This document shows, one piece after another, positions 10,201 to 18,148 of a stretch of DNA of 64,000 bases. This stretch comes from Bacteroidales bacterium UBA5833 (GTDB lineage Bacteria; Bacteroidota; Bacteroidia; Bacteroidales; Lentimicrobiaceae). Positions within the stretch are counted from its first letter, which is position 1. The number at the start of each line of letters is the position of its first letter. The stretch lies in contig DJGZ01000013.1 of NCBI GenBank assembly GCA_002433025.1, positions 36,473-100,472 on the forward strand, read 5' to 3'. The notes under the pieces were generated by a model. The model made no database searches. It was not told where the DNA came from and was given only the letters and a program-made list of their open reading frames with translations. Both the position numbers and the translations under genes were made by a program.

Positions 10201-10547
10201 TTCATTACCGCGAATGCTTCGGGAAGAATTTCGTTCAAAACCTCCTGCGTGATCTGATATGCTTCTTTTTCCAGCTGATCAATTTCTTCATACAACCGCT
10301 CCTTTTCGTCCATATCCATCTCAGGTCCGGCTTCTATCTTTTCACGGATACCGGCTATCTGCTGTTCCTTTCCGGAGACGGCCTCTGCAATGCGTTTTCT
10401 GAAACCGTCGGTTCTGGCACGGAGTGCATCGTTGCTGAGTTTTTCTGTTTCGGGGTATATTTCCTTTATCTTATTGAGGATAGGGGTGATTTCCCGGATG
10501 TCTTTTTCGGATTTTGTGCCGAGGAATTTCTTAATAAATGAAAGCAT
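7257..10547 (-). CDS. secA: preprotein translocase ATPase SecA
   Basis: 1096 residues, the long form usual in Bacteroidota (E. coli SecA is about 900). It drives Sec-dependent export at the inner membrane. Visible parts: Walker A MATGEGKT at 191-198, [20 protein letters not shown] (DEAD motor 1), [28 protein letters not shown] and [15 protein letters not shown] (motor 2), a helical scaffold with [15 protein letters not shown], and a C-terminal zinc-binding tail [14 protein letters not shown]. A lineage-type insertion lies in the first part of motor 1 (around 330-430). A -7 box about 105 bp upstream and the preceding DUF2795 terminator suggest it begins a transcript that runs through the M28 peptidase to pyrH-frr. 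Confidence 0.99.
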   Translation of the reverse strand: [1096 protein letters not shown]

Positions 10548-10651
10548 GTCTGATGTAATTATGCAATGAAATTGCCTTTGATGTAAGTTCGGTTTGTGCC
10601 TGTCCGGCGCAGAGGAAATACCAAAAATGTGCCGGGGTTTATAAGCAATTG

Positions 10652-10659
10652 CAAATTTA
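10652..10659 (-). promoter_or_regulatory. -7 box of the secA promoter
   Basis: TAAATTTG on the minus strand fits the Bacteroidota TAnnTTTG consensus. No good -33 element was found. It predicts a 5' leader of about 100 nt before the secA start at 10547. Confidence 0.45.
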
Positions 10660-10735
10660 GCCTAATTTCCTGTAAAAATGCGGATGAATTTTACAGACGA
10701 TGCATCAAAGCCGCAAAAGAGAGGGATTAAATTGC

Positions 10736-10766
10736 AAAAAAAAACCGCGACATTTTGTCAGCGGCT
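10736..10766 (-). terminator. intrinsic terminator after the DUF2795 gene
   Basis: Minus strand CCGCTGACA, a short AA loop, TGTCGCGG (one bulged T), then nine T residues. Starts 10 bp beyond the stop codon at 10775. Confidence 0.88.
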
Positions 10767-10774
10767 GTTGTGTT

Positions 10775-10996
10775 TTAGTATTCGTCTTCATGAAAGAAGA
10801 AATCTTCCTTGGAAGGATAATCGGGCCACAAGTCCTCGATGCTGTCGTAAACTTCTCCCTCATCTTCGATTTCCTGAAGATTTTCAATAACTTCCATTGG
10901 TGCTCCTGACCTGATGCAAAAGTCAATCAGTTCCTCTTTGGTAGCCGGCCAGGGAGCATCTTCCAGTTTAGAGGCTAATTCTAAAGTCCAGTACAT
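10775..10996 (-). CDS. small acidic DUF2795-family protein
   Basis: 73 residues starting MYWTLELASKLEDAPWPATK. The family is widespread and very conserved in Bacteroidota, but its role is unknown to me. Visible: the KEELIDFCIRSGAP segment typical of DUF2795, then a strongly acidic C-terminus (EDEGEVYDSIEDLWPDYP and FFFHEDEY). A start 15 codons further upstream (11041) is open, but it lies upstream of the -7 box at 11028-11035, so a transcript from that promoter could not encode it; the start at 10996 also gives the family's normal N-terminus. It has its own promoter and terminator, so it is monocistronic. Confidence 0.9.
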   Translation of the reverse strand: MYWTLELASKLEDAPWPATKEELIDFCIRSGAPMEVIENLQEIEDEGEVYDSIEDLWPDYPSKEDFFFHEDEY

Positions 10997-11027
10997 TCTT
11001 ACAGAAGTTAACGGGTTTAATTTTTTG

Positions 11028-11057
11028 CAAAAATACTCCAATTATAATCAAAAACAA
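11028..11057 (-). promoter_or_regulatory. promoter of the DUF2795 gene
   Basis: Minus strand TTG (11055-11057), 19-nt spacer, TATTTTTG (11028-11035): both parts of the Bacteroidota housekeeping promoter at normal spacing. Transcription should start near 11021, leaving about 25 nt before the start codon at 10996. Confidence 0.7.
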
Positions 11058-11108
11058 GTCAAAAACATTTCAAATAAACAATTGGTTCATGTTTACTTCT
11101 TTATTTTT

Positions 11109-11678
11109 TTAAGTTCTTGCTTTCCAGGGCGTTTCAATGGCATTAAGTGTTTTGGAAAACCAGCGGGCCATTACAAACAGGAAATCTGACAAACGGTTGA
11201 GGTACCTGATTACCATTTCTCCCTGTAATGTCGAGGGTTCGTTTTCCACCACTTTTATAGTAAGGCGTTCTGCCCTGCGGCAGATGCAACGGGCAATGTG
11301 ACAATGAGAAACAATGGGGTGACCGCCGGGCAGAATGAACGAGTTAAGTGGCGGCAGGGATTCATTCATTCTGTCAATCTCGTTTTCCAACAGAAGAATA
11401 TCCTCTTCCAACAGCTTCGGAAGCGCCCTGAGGTCTTTGGCCGGGTCGGCGGCCAATAATGATTCCGCGGTAAAAATCCGGTCCTGTATTTCAAGCAGGA
11501 GTTCATGAGGGCGGGCATCTATCCCATGATCGCGGATCAGTCCGAGGTAGGAATTGAGTTCATCAAGTGTACCATAAGCTTCAATACGTTCATGATACTT
11601 GGGTACCCTGGTGCCTCCGATCAGTGATGTCTGTCCCTTATCGCCGGTTCTGGTATATATTTTCCAGTCGCAATCCAT
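11109..11678 (-). CDS. ATP:cob(I)alamin adenosyltransferase, PduO type
   Basis: 189 residues, normal for the family. It transfers the adenosyl group of ATP to cob(I)alamin, giving coenzyme B12. Diagnostic N-terminal ATP-binding motif: YTRTGDKGQTSLIGGTRVPK, then AYGTLDELNSYLGLIRD. The C-terminal part has the second conserved block CRICRRAERL (here CHIARCICRRAERL) and VIRYLNRLSDFLFVMAR. It implies that the cell uses adenosylcobalamin-dependent enzymes, such as methylmalonyl-CoA mutase, none of which is in the window. No clear operon partner: 52 bp separate it from the ABC ATPase stop upstream. Confidence 0.95.
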   Translation of the reverse strand: MDCDWKIYTRTGDKGQTSLIGGTRVPKYHERIEAYGTLDELNSYLGLIRDHGIDARPHELLLEIQDRIFTAESLLAADPAKDLRALPKLLEEDILLLENEIDRMNESLPPLNSFILPGGHPIVSHCHIARCICRRAERLTIKVVENEPSTLQGEMVIRYLNRLSDFLFVMARWFSKTLNAIETPWKART

Positions 11679-11730
11679 CGAATGTTTAATGTTAATTAGA
11701 AAATCTTAAACAGGTTGATTTACTAATTGT

Positions 11731-12465
11731 TCACCCGGCAGTAATTTTCTGCTTGTAGAAATCCATGGTCCGGATGTTGGAATTGAGTTCGTCGGAGGCG
11801 ACCAGTCCGTCAGAAAGCCTGATGATCCGGTGGGCATGGCGGGCAATGTCCTCTTCGTGGGTGACCAGGATAATGGTATTCCCGGATCTGTGGATATCTT
11901 CAATCAGTCCCATGATTTCAACCGAAGTCACAGAATCAAGGTTGCCGGTGGGCTCGTCGGCCAGGATGATGGAGGGTTTGTTCACCAGCGCCCGGGCAAT
12001 CGCCACACGCTGCCGCTGCCCCCCGGATAGTTCGTTGGGTTTGTGCTTGACGCGGTCGGTAAGCTTAACATCTTCAAGCACCTGCATGGCCCGTTCGGTT
12101 CGCTCCGGCTTGGGTGAGCCGGCATAGATCATCGGCAATGCCACATTCTCAAGCGCGGTCAGCCTGGGCAGCAGATTGAATGTCTGAAAAACAAACCCGA
12201 TCTCTTTGTTTCTGATCTCTGCCAGTTCATTGTCCTCCAGCTTGCTGACATCCTTGCCATTGAGCCAGTAACCCCCGGATGTCGGGGTATCGAGGCAGCC
12301 CAGAAGGTTCATCAGGGTGGATTTACCCGATCCTGAAGGCCCCATAAGCGCGACAAACTCATTTCTTTTAATGGTGAGTGACACGCCCCTGAGGGCGCGT
12401 ACCACCTCGGTCCCTACTTTAAAAAAACGGGTGATCCCGTCAAGCCGTATAACTTCCTGGTTCAT
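11731..12465 (-). CDS. ABC transporter ATP-binding protein (MacB/LolD type)
   Basis: 244 residues. Walker A GPSGSGKST near 41-49, Q-loop in GFVFQTFNLLPRLTALENVALP, signature LSGGQRQRVAIARAL, Walker B IILADEPTGNLD, and switch His in ILVTHEEDIARHA. Length and motifs are those of the MacB/LolD/FtsE-like group, which works with FtsX-type permeases on lipoprotein sorting, peptide or macrolide export. No permease gene adjoins it, so the partner is unknown. It appears to have its own promoter. Confidence 0.92.
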   Translation of the reverse strand: MNQEVIRLDGITRFFKVGTEVVRALRGVSLTIKRNEFVALMGPSGSGKSTLMNLLGCLDTPTSGGYWLNGKDVSKLEDNELAEIRNKEIGFVFQTFNLLPRLTALENVALPMIYAGSPKPERTERAMQVLEDVKLTDRVKHKPNELSGGQRQRVAIARALVNKPSIILADEPTGNLDSVTSVEIMGLIEDIHRSGNTIILVTHEEDIARHAHRIIRLSDGLVASDELNSNIRTMDFYKQKITAG

Positions 12466-12489
12466 GATCCTGATTTACTTCACAACGAA

Positions 12490-12497
12490 CAAAGTTA
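12490..12497 (-). promoter_or_regulatory. -7 box upstream of the ABC ATPase
   Basis: TAACTTTG on the minus strand (TAnnTTTG), 25 bp before the start codon. No clear -33 element. Confidence 0.45.
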
Positions 12498-12595
12498 GGA
12501 ATAATTGTAAAAGCAGGGTTTATAAAATTTTCACCCTGTACCCGCCGGTTTTCTGCCCTGGCCATTAAGCTGATTAATAGTTATATATCCCGTTT

Positions 12596-13390
12596 TCAGT
12601 ATCTGATCACGAAGTGTTGGCGGCTCAGTTCCCTGCGGAAAAATACCAGTCCCATGTCAAACAGGTCAATAGTGACCGTTACACGCGGGTGTTTGATGAT
12701 TTCCTCCCAGGCTTTTTCCATCTCTGCCGACCAGTGGATATCATGAAAAATCAACAGGGTGTCGTTTCCGGATTTGCTTGCTATTTCACCAAAATAATTC
12801 ACGGTGGCTTCGTAGGTATGATTCCCGTCGATAAAGGCGTAATCAACCCTGTTGAGCGATCCGAGGGTTTCGGGCAATACTTTGTCGAAATTTCCCATTA
12901 CCAGCGATACATTGCTGCACCCGGCCGAATTCAGGCTCTCCTGGGCAAGGGCGGCAGTGGATGCGCACCCTTCTATCGTTTTAAACCCTGCAGAGGGTGC
13001 GGCAATGGCCTGATACATCGTGCTGATGCCGGCCGATGTGCCCAGTTCAAGCATGGTTTCCGGATTGAAGTACTTGACGGTGCGGAACAGCAGCCGGCCA
13101 TATTTCCGGGGGATACCGGTGGTTGCAGCGATTTCCTTTACTCTCCTCAGTTTTGTTGTATAACCTGTCCTTCCCCTCCGGGCGCCGAAATCCACGGTCT
13201 CAATGCTGTTGGGATTCCGCTTCAGCCGGATTACCTGTTGCTCAACTGTTTTATATTCAGGATAAACAGTTTTATCTTCCAGCACATTGCAGATAAAATC
13301 ATAAACAAAGGGAGAGTGAATTGCATGTTTTGATTTGGCTTTCAGCCTGTAAGTCAGAAATCTGAAAAGTATCCTTGTTTTGTTCAGCAT
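12596..13390 (-). CDS. class I SAM-dependent methyltransferase (O-methyltransferase-like)
   Basis: 264 residues. The SAM-binding motif is TMLELGTSAGISTMYQAIA, followed by an acidic residue at the next strand (FKTIEGC), then VDYAFIDGNHTYEATVNYF, which matches the DxxH region of class I O-methyltransferases. The N-terminal third (RFLTYRLKAKSKHAIHSPFVYDFICNVL) is typical of a Bacteroidota-specific group whose substrate I do not know. It starts 26 bp after the comM stop codon, so it is probably the second gene of that transcript. Confidence 0.8.
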   Translation of the reverse strand: MLNKTRILFRFLTYRLKAKSKHAIHSPFVYDFICNVLEDKTVYPEYKTVEQQVIRLKRNPNSIETVDFGARRGRTGYTTKLRRVKEIAATTGIPRKYGRLLFRTVKYFNPETMLELGTSAGISTMYQAIAAPSAGFKTIEGCASTAALAQESLNSAGCSNVSLVMGNFDKVLPETLGSLNRVDYAFIDGNHTYEATVNYFGEIASKSGNDTLLIFHDIHWSAEMEKAWEEIIKHPRVTVTIDLFDMGLVFFRRELSRQHFVIRY

Positions 13391-13416
13391 GTTTTCAGTG
13401 AGGTTGGTTTAGTCAG

Positions 13417-14955
13417 CTAAAGGCCCCAGGTTTCCCTGTCGAGGCTGCGGTAGTGTATGGCTTCGGCCAGGTGGTCGGGCCGGATGTCATGGCTGTTGTC
13501 AAGATCGGCGATGGTACGGGCCACCTTCAGAATGCGGTCGTATGCCCGCGCCGAGAGGCTCAGCTTTTCCATGGCATTTTTGAGCAGGGTGTGCCCGGTT
13601 TCATCTATCCTGCAGATGGTCCTCAGCATTTTACTGCTCATCTGGGCATTGGCATGAATGCCTTTGTGCTCTTTATATCTTTCTTCCTGTATCTGCCGGG
13701 CTTTTACCACCCTTTCCCTGATGGTATCGCTTTTTTCAGAAATCCTTACATCCGAAAGTTCGCGGAAAGGCACAGGTACGACTTCCACCTGTATATCAAT
13801 GCGGTCGAGCAGGGGGCCGGATATTTTGTTCAGGTATTTCTGCACAACCCCGGGCGCGCAAACGCACTCCTTGTCGGGATGATTGTAGAAGCCGCAGGGG
13901 CAGGGGTTCATGGCGGCAACCAGCATAAAGCTTGCGGGATATTCCACGGTGAGTCTCGCCCTCGATACCGTTACAAGCCGGTCTTCAAGCGGCTGCCGCA
14001 GCACTTCGAGGACCGTCCTCTTGAACTCCGGCAATTCGTCAAGAAACAGAACTCCGTTGTGGGCAAGCGAAATTTCTCCCGGTTGGGGGTTCGACCCGCC
14101 CCCGACGAGAGCTACATCGGAGATGGTGTGGTGCGGACTGCGGAATGGCCTTACCGAAATCAGGGAGGCATGGCGGTTCATTCTTCCGGCAACGGAATGT
14201 ATCTTGGTGGTTTCCAATGCTTCATGCAGGTTGAGCGGAGGCAGTATGGAGGGCAACCGCTTGGCCAGCATGGTTTTGCCCGAGCCCGGCGGACCAATCA
14301 GGATCACGTTATGACCTCCGGCAGCGGCAATTTCAAGCGCACGCTTGATGTTCTCCTGACCTTTTACATCCGAGAAGTCAAATTCATATTCGTTCAGCTG
14401 GGCGTAAAACTCTTCACGGGTGTTTACAATCTCCCTTTCAAGGCTTGCATCTCCGTTGAAAAACCTGATAACATCAAGGATGTTCTCTGCCCCGTAAACT
14501 TCAAGTTCGCTCACGATGGCCGCTTCCCGTGCATTCTGTTTCGGAAGGATAAAGCCTTTGAAACCCTGTTTGCGTGCTTCAATGGCGATGGGCAGCGCCC
14601 CTTTTATGGGCTGCAATCCGCCGTCGAGCGACAATTCACCCATAATTACATATTCGCCTACGGTAGCCGGGTTTATCTGCTCCGACGCGGCCAGTATCCC
14701 AATGGCAATGGTAAGGTCGTAGGCCGATCCCTCTTTGCGGATGTCGGCCGGCGCCATATTGATCACTATTTTTTTTCCGGGAATTTTATACCCGTTGTTT
14801 CTCAGTGCGGCTTCAATACGCTGGTGGCTTTCTTTAACGGCGCTGTCGGGCAGGCCAACCAGGAAAAACTGTATCCCGTTGTCCATGTTCACCTCAACCG
14901 TTATGGTGATGGCATTGATGCCTATGATTGAACTGCCGAAAGTTTTTACTAGCAT
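13417..14955 (-). CDS. comM: ComM/YifB-type Mg-chelatase-like AAA+ ATPase
   Basis: 512 residues from the Met of MLVKTFGSSIIGINAITI, the family's normal start; a start six codons upstream is possible but not needed. Domains: N-terminal S5-like fold (GLPDSAVKESHQRIEAAL), AAA+ core with Walker A GPPGSGKT and FLDELPEF Walker B, and a cysteine cluster (NPCPCGFYNHPDKECVCAPG) typical of the group. C-terminal magnesium-chelatase domain with SARAYDRILKVARTIADLD. ComM is a helicase that promotes branch migration during natural transformation in other bacteria; the same job is inferred here. Confidence 0.95.
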   Translation of the reverse strand: MLVKTFGSSIIGINAITITVEVNMDNGIQFFLVGLPDSAVKESHQRIEAALRNNGYKIPGKKIVINMAPADIRKEGSAYDLTIAIGILAASEQINPATVGEYVIMGELSLDGGLQPIKGALPIAIEARKQGFKGFILPKQNAREAAIVSELEVYGAENILDVIRFFNGDASLEREIVNTREEFYAQLNEYEFDFSDVKGQENIKRALEIAAAGGHNVILIGPPGSGKTMLAKRLPSILPPLNLHEALETTKIHSVAGRMNRHASLISVRPFRSPHHTISDVALVGGGSNPQPGEISLAHNGVLFLDELPEFKRTVLEVLRQPLEDRLVTVSRARLTVEYPASFMLVAAMNPCPCGFYNHPDKECVCAPGVVQKYLNKISGPLLDRIDIQVEVVPVPFRELSDVRISEKSDTIRERVVKARQIQEERYKEHKGIHANAQMSSKMLRTICRIDETGHTLLKNAMEKLSLSARAYDRILKVARTIADLDNSHDIRPDHLAEAIHYRSLDRETWGL

Positions 14956-15071
14956 ATTATCAGAATTTATCACAAATGAAACGGAACTGAGCCGCTTTAC
15001 CGTTTCCGTAAATTTATTAAACCTGAAACGATTATTTAATCAATTGAATATTAGCATGTTAAAATATTGTA

Positions 15072-15079
15072 CAAAAATA
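15072..15079 (-). promoter_or_regulatory. -7 box upstream of comM
   Basis: TATTTTTG on the minus strand in the 260-bp divergent region between comM and the DUF1289 gene; the implied leader is about 115 nt. The -33 element is poor. Confidence 0.35.
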
Positions 15080-15217
15080 GGAAAAATTTCCGGTCCATTT
15101 AACATGTCCTTCAAATCATTTGAAGAATTCCTGCGGTCAGTACAACGGTACCCATATTAATTCATTGTGAACAAATGGAAATTTCACAGGTTTATAGAAT
15201 GATAAAAACAACAATAA

Positions 15218-15415
15218 GTGGAACCGGAAAAAGTAATCCCTGAACCAAAATCTCCATGCAAGCGGGTTTGCCGGCTTGACGAGGAGGGCATGTGCGTTGG
15301 TTGTTTCCGCAATCTGGATGAAATAGCCAATTGGTCCATCCTCTCTAAAGAAGAAAAACTGGAGGTGCTGCGCAAGGCCCATCTGCGTATGCAACTCAGG
15401 GATATGAAGTTATGA
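15218..15415 (+). CDS. DUF1289-family small cysteine-rich protein
   Basis: 65 residues with four cysteines in SPCKRVCRLDEEGMCVGCFR, the family signature (C-x3-C-x7-C-x2-C), then the conserved segment EIANWSILSKEEKLEVL. A small metal-binding protein is likely; the function is unknown to me. The start must be GTG at 15218, because a TAA lies in frame one codon before it and the next Met is inside the cysteine motif. Its stop codon directly abuts the stop of the convergent gldB gene. Confidence 0.85.
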   Translation: MEPEKVIPEPKSPCKRVCRLDEEGMCVGCFRNLDEIANWSILSKEEKLEVLRKAHLRMQLRDMKL

Positions 15416-16438
15416 TCACCCTTTTCCGGGCTTATAGCCTGATTTCTCCAGTATTTCCTGAGAATCGACATTGTCGAGTAGTTGTTTCAGGCTTACATTA
15501 TTCTTTTTCATATAGGCTTTCACAATCTGCCAGCCCAGCCAGGCCCCGGTGCGGGCAGGGGATTCCTGCGAGAAGGAGGAAGTAAACGGACCGTCAACCA
15601 TAAACATGCTCATGGACCTGGAATCAGTTTTATACAACAACTCATTTTCAATGATAAACTGCCAGAGATTTCTCTCATTCCTGACACACCAGTCCAATTG
15701 TGCTGCGCTGAAACCGATTTTAAACCGGTCTGCCGTATTTCCGGCTGTTACATCGGCAAAATAGAGCGTTTTTCCTTGTTCTATCATCGCATCGAGCAGG
15801 GTATAGGCGCTTCTTTTTTCAGGGATCAGCAGCATCCCTGCTTCTTTCATCACATCCGGCAGGATATGGTCGCGGGTATACCGCCGGGATATATAGAGCG
15901 GAATACCCAGTTTCTTGTACATTTCATGGTCCTGGCCCAGATACATGTCAAGGGCAATGATCAGCACTGAATCGGCATATTTGACGGGTAAATGAAAATC
16001 ATATCCCGAAACATAGGAATAAGTAAGCGGTTTTCTGCCACCGGGGATTTCCTTTTCGTAAATGCTGAAGGCCCGTTCAAGTTCTTTTTCAAGCCATCCC
16101 AGGTCAGGATACTGCTGCATAACCGACTCATAGGAAGCCTTGTTTTGCGGATCACTTATAAACAATCTCAACTGATTAACCTCTTCATCGCCGATTTCTC
16201 CGGTTCCCAGAAAGACAGCATAAGCAGGCGCAACGGCCCTGAGCCTTTTTTCTAAACCGGCTTCCCCCTGGCCGAACAATACCTGTTCGTACCGTCTGAT
16301 CCTGAATCCCTCGTCAACAGGCGAAAATGATGACGAATCCGGGTCACTTGACGATACTTTTCTTCCCGTGTTATCGCCGGTACAGGCCGCAAACAGAAGA
16401 AGGACAGGGAAAATCAGGGTTACGGGTCTGCAATTCAT
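15416..16438 (-). CDS. gldB: GldB-like gliding-motility/T9SS-associated lipoprotein
   Basis: 340 residues from the Met of MNCRPVTLIFPVLLLFAAC, which gives a short lipoprotein signal with lipobox FAAC; the longer frame upstream would bury it. The body has GldB features: RIRRYEQVLF near the N-terminus, YPDLGWLEKELERAFSIYEKEIPG, YSYVSGYDFHLPVKYADSVLIIALDMYLG and PLYISRRYTRDHILPDV. GldB is a membrane lipoprotein required for gliding in Flavobacterium; non-gliding relatives keep it, so a cell-envelope role is safer than motility. GldC is not next to it. Confidence 0.85.
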   Translation of the reverse strand: MNCRPVTLIFPVLLLFAACTGDNTGRKVSSSDPDSSSFSPVDEGFRIRRYEQVLFGQGEAGLEKRLRAVAPAYAVFLGTGEIGDEEVNQLRLFISDPQNKASYESVMQQYPDLGWLEKELERAFSIYEKEIPGGRKPLTYSYVSGYDFHLPVKYADSVLIIALDMYLGQDHEMYKKLGIPLYISRRYTRDHILPDVMKEAGMLLIPEKRSAYTLLDAMIEQGKTLYFADVTAGNTADRFKIGFSAAQLDWCVRNERNLWQFIIENELLYKTDSRSMSMFMVDGPFTSSFSQESPARTGAWLGWQIVKAYMKKNNVSLKQLLDNVDSQEILEKSGYKPGKG

Positions 16439-16477
16439 AATACCTCGAAGATTGGTGCTTATCCGGCACAAAATAAC

Positions 16478-16510
16478 AAAAAACCCCTGACATGGGAAGG
16501 GCAGGGGTCT
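16478..16510 (-). terminator. intrinsic terminator between the outer-membrane barrel gene and gldB
   Basis: Minus strand ACCCCTG, a 12-nt loop, CAGGGGT followed by a run of T. It ends the barrel transcript 40 bp before the gldB start, so gldB needs a promoter in the same short interval. Confidence 0.85.
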
Positions 16511-16530
16511 TAAAACGTAAAAATGGCAGC

Positions 16531-17121
16531 CTAAAGTATCTTCCAGCCAAGACTTACGGTGAACATATTGTTTTTCAATGTAAGACCTTCGTCTTTGGAA
16601 TAATCCGATATTCCGAATTCATATCTCAGATCCAGGGTGAACATCTGCAGATCCACCCCGGCTCCGGTCTGAACGCCCCAATTGGCCGCGCGGATGTCCT
16701 TGCCTGTGATGGTGTTGTCCCAGTTTTCACTGTTAATATCCTTGTTCAAAGCAAGGGAAGCCACAGGTCCTGCCATAACCCTGACATTGAAAAGATCTGT
16801 ATCAATCAGTTTGCCACCCAGCAACACGGGGATATCCAGCGTTTTGATGTGCAGCGATTTCGTGCTGCCGGCAACCGCAGTCTGAGAAAGATCACCTTTG
16901 CGGTTCATAAAAAGCAGTTCCGGCTGTAGGTAAACCTTGTCGCCTATTCTGGCGAACGCGCCGAAATGAAGGGAGCTTTTCATTTCTTCTTTTATCTGGT
17001 CCTCATCAGCGCTGAATTTGGAGAATGAAGCACCGGCCTTGGGCCCGATGGTGAAATACGGAACCTGGGCAGTTGCAGAGAAGGTGAAAAGGACAAGTAT
17101 TGCGATCAGATAATTTTTCAT
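16531..17121 (-). CDS. outer-membrane beta-barrel protein (porin-like, about 20 kDa)
   Basis: 196 residues with a signal peptide (MKNYLIAILVLFTFSATA). The mature part alternates short amphipathic strands (YFTIGPKAGASFSKF, FGAFARIGDKVYLQPELLF, NVRVMAGPVASLAL, LDLRYEFGISDYS) and ends with a strand finishing in Leu (MFTVSLGWKIL), as in eight-stranded barrels of the outer-membrane beta-barrel family. No enzymatic motif. A divergent gene 133 bp away encodes another barrel. Confidence 0.82.
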   Translation of the reverse strand: MKNYLIAILVLFTFSATAQVPYFTIGPKAGASFSKFSADEDQIKEEMKSSLHFGAFARIGDKVYLQPELLFMNRKGDLSQTAVAGSTKSLHIKTLDIPVLLGGKLIDTDLFNVRVMAGPVASLALNKDINSENWDNTITGKDIRAANWGVQTGAGVDLQMFTLDLRYEFGISDYSKDEGLTLKNNMFTVSLGWKIL

Positions 17122-17221
17122 GGCTTGTTTGTTAAGGTTGTCTGAATAAACAAATGATCAGTTTAATTTGTCAAATACAATAAACTTGCCATTCCTCTTA
17201 TTTATTGTGGCAAAAGGTTTG

Positions 17222-17229
17222 TATTTTTG
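17222..17229 (+). promoter_or_regulatory. -7 box for the PorT-like gene
   Basis: TATTTTTG 24 bp before the start codon at 17254. A possible TTG at 17205-17207 is too close (14 nt) to be a normal -33 element. The position argues against a start at 17227, which is inside the box. Confidence 0.5.
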
Positions 17230-17253
17230 CGAAGATACTTAAATTTTCCGGTT

Positions 17254-17949
17254 ATGAAAATGATACAAAGAGCGCTGCTCATCGCATTGATGTTTTTATT
17301 GGTTTCCGCTCCTGCTGCTTTCGCTCAGTACAAGTCCATCGCCCTGGGTGTAAAAGTTGCCCCGAATATCGGATGGCTGCGCACCGACGCAGAGAATTAC
17401 TCCTCCGAAGGCGCAGTTCCCGGCATCGCCTGGGGACTGATCACCGATTTTTACTTTGCTGAGAATTATGCTTTTTCATCAGGGTTTAATGTTAATTTCC
17501 ACAATGCAAAAATCTCATATCCTGACATCGAATCCTTCAACATCGGGGTGCTGAACCGGCAGTACCGGCTTAAGTATATTGATATTCCCATGCTGATAAA
17601 AATGAAAACCAATGATATCGGGAGTTTTCGCTTTTTCGGACAAATCGGTCTGCAGCCCGGGGTCAGGATAGGCTCAAAGGCAAAAGACAGTTTCAGATCA
17701 GTGACGCCTCCGGCAACGGTTAAGAGAGACTGGCGTACAATTGATTCACAAACCAACCTTTTCAGGATTTCCATGGTCATCGGGGCCGGCATCGAGTATC
17801 CCATCGACAATTCCACCTCGCTGGTTGCGGGAATTAATTTCGTGAACGGGCTGAGCGATGTGCTGAAAGGCAAAAACGCTGTTGACAACACCGTTGAACA
17901 CATGGCTGTCCCCAATGCTTTTGAAATTACTTTCGGGATTATCTTCTGA
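17254..17949 (+). CDS. PorT-like outer-membrane beta-barrel protein
   Basis: 231 residues starting MKMIQRALLIALMFLL, a Sec signal ending near AAFA/Q. Strand pattern and the phrases SIALGVKVAPNIGWLR, AWGLITDFYFAENYAFSSGF, YRLKYIDIPMLIKMK and FRFFGQIGLQPGVRIG are typical of the PorT family, whose founding member is a T9SS component in Porphyromonas. Many Bacteroidota carry several paralogues of unknown role, so a direct T9SS function is only a possibility. It ends in Phe (FEITFGIIF), as barrel proteins do. Confidence 0.8.
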   Translation: MKMIQRALLIALMFLLVSAPAAFAQYKSIALGVKVAPNIGWLRTDAENYSSEGAVPGIAWGLITDFYFAENYAFSSGFNVNFHNAKISYPDIESFNIGVLNRQYRLKYIDIPMLIKMKTNDIGSFRFFGQIGLQPGVRIGSKAKDSFRSVTPPATVKRDWRTIDSQTNLFRISMVIGAGIEYPIDNSTSLVAGINFVNGLSDVLKGKNAVDNTVEHMAVPNAFEITFGIIF

Positions 17950-18148
17950 AAGTACCCGATTCAGCTGTTTTGATTACTCATAACGGCTGTCATTCTGTTT
18001 TTTAGCTGGTGGAAACAGGCCCCTTGGCGGCAACTGTGCTTTTTTGCCACAAAGTGCGGTTTTAAGGTAAATAGTTGCTGTTCGGACGGGATAGTCTGTT
18101 TTTCACTTCAGAATTGTGTAATTTCGCCTCATCTAATCCGGATGATTT

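Noticed and set aside
13453..14931. A 492-codon open frame antisense to comM
   Set aside because: It mirrors a well-conserved AAA+ gene across its whole length, its translation shows no domain or signal, and long antisense frames are common opposite moderate-GC genes.
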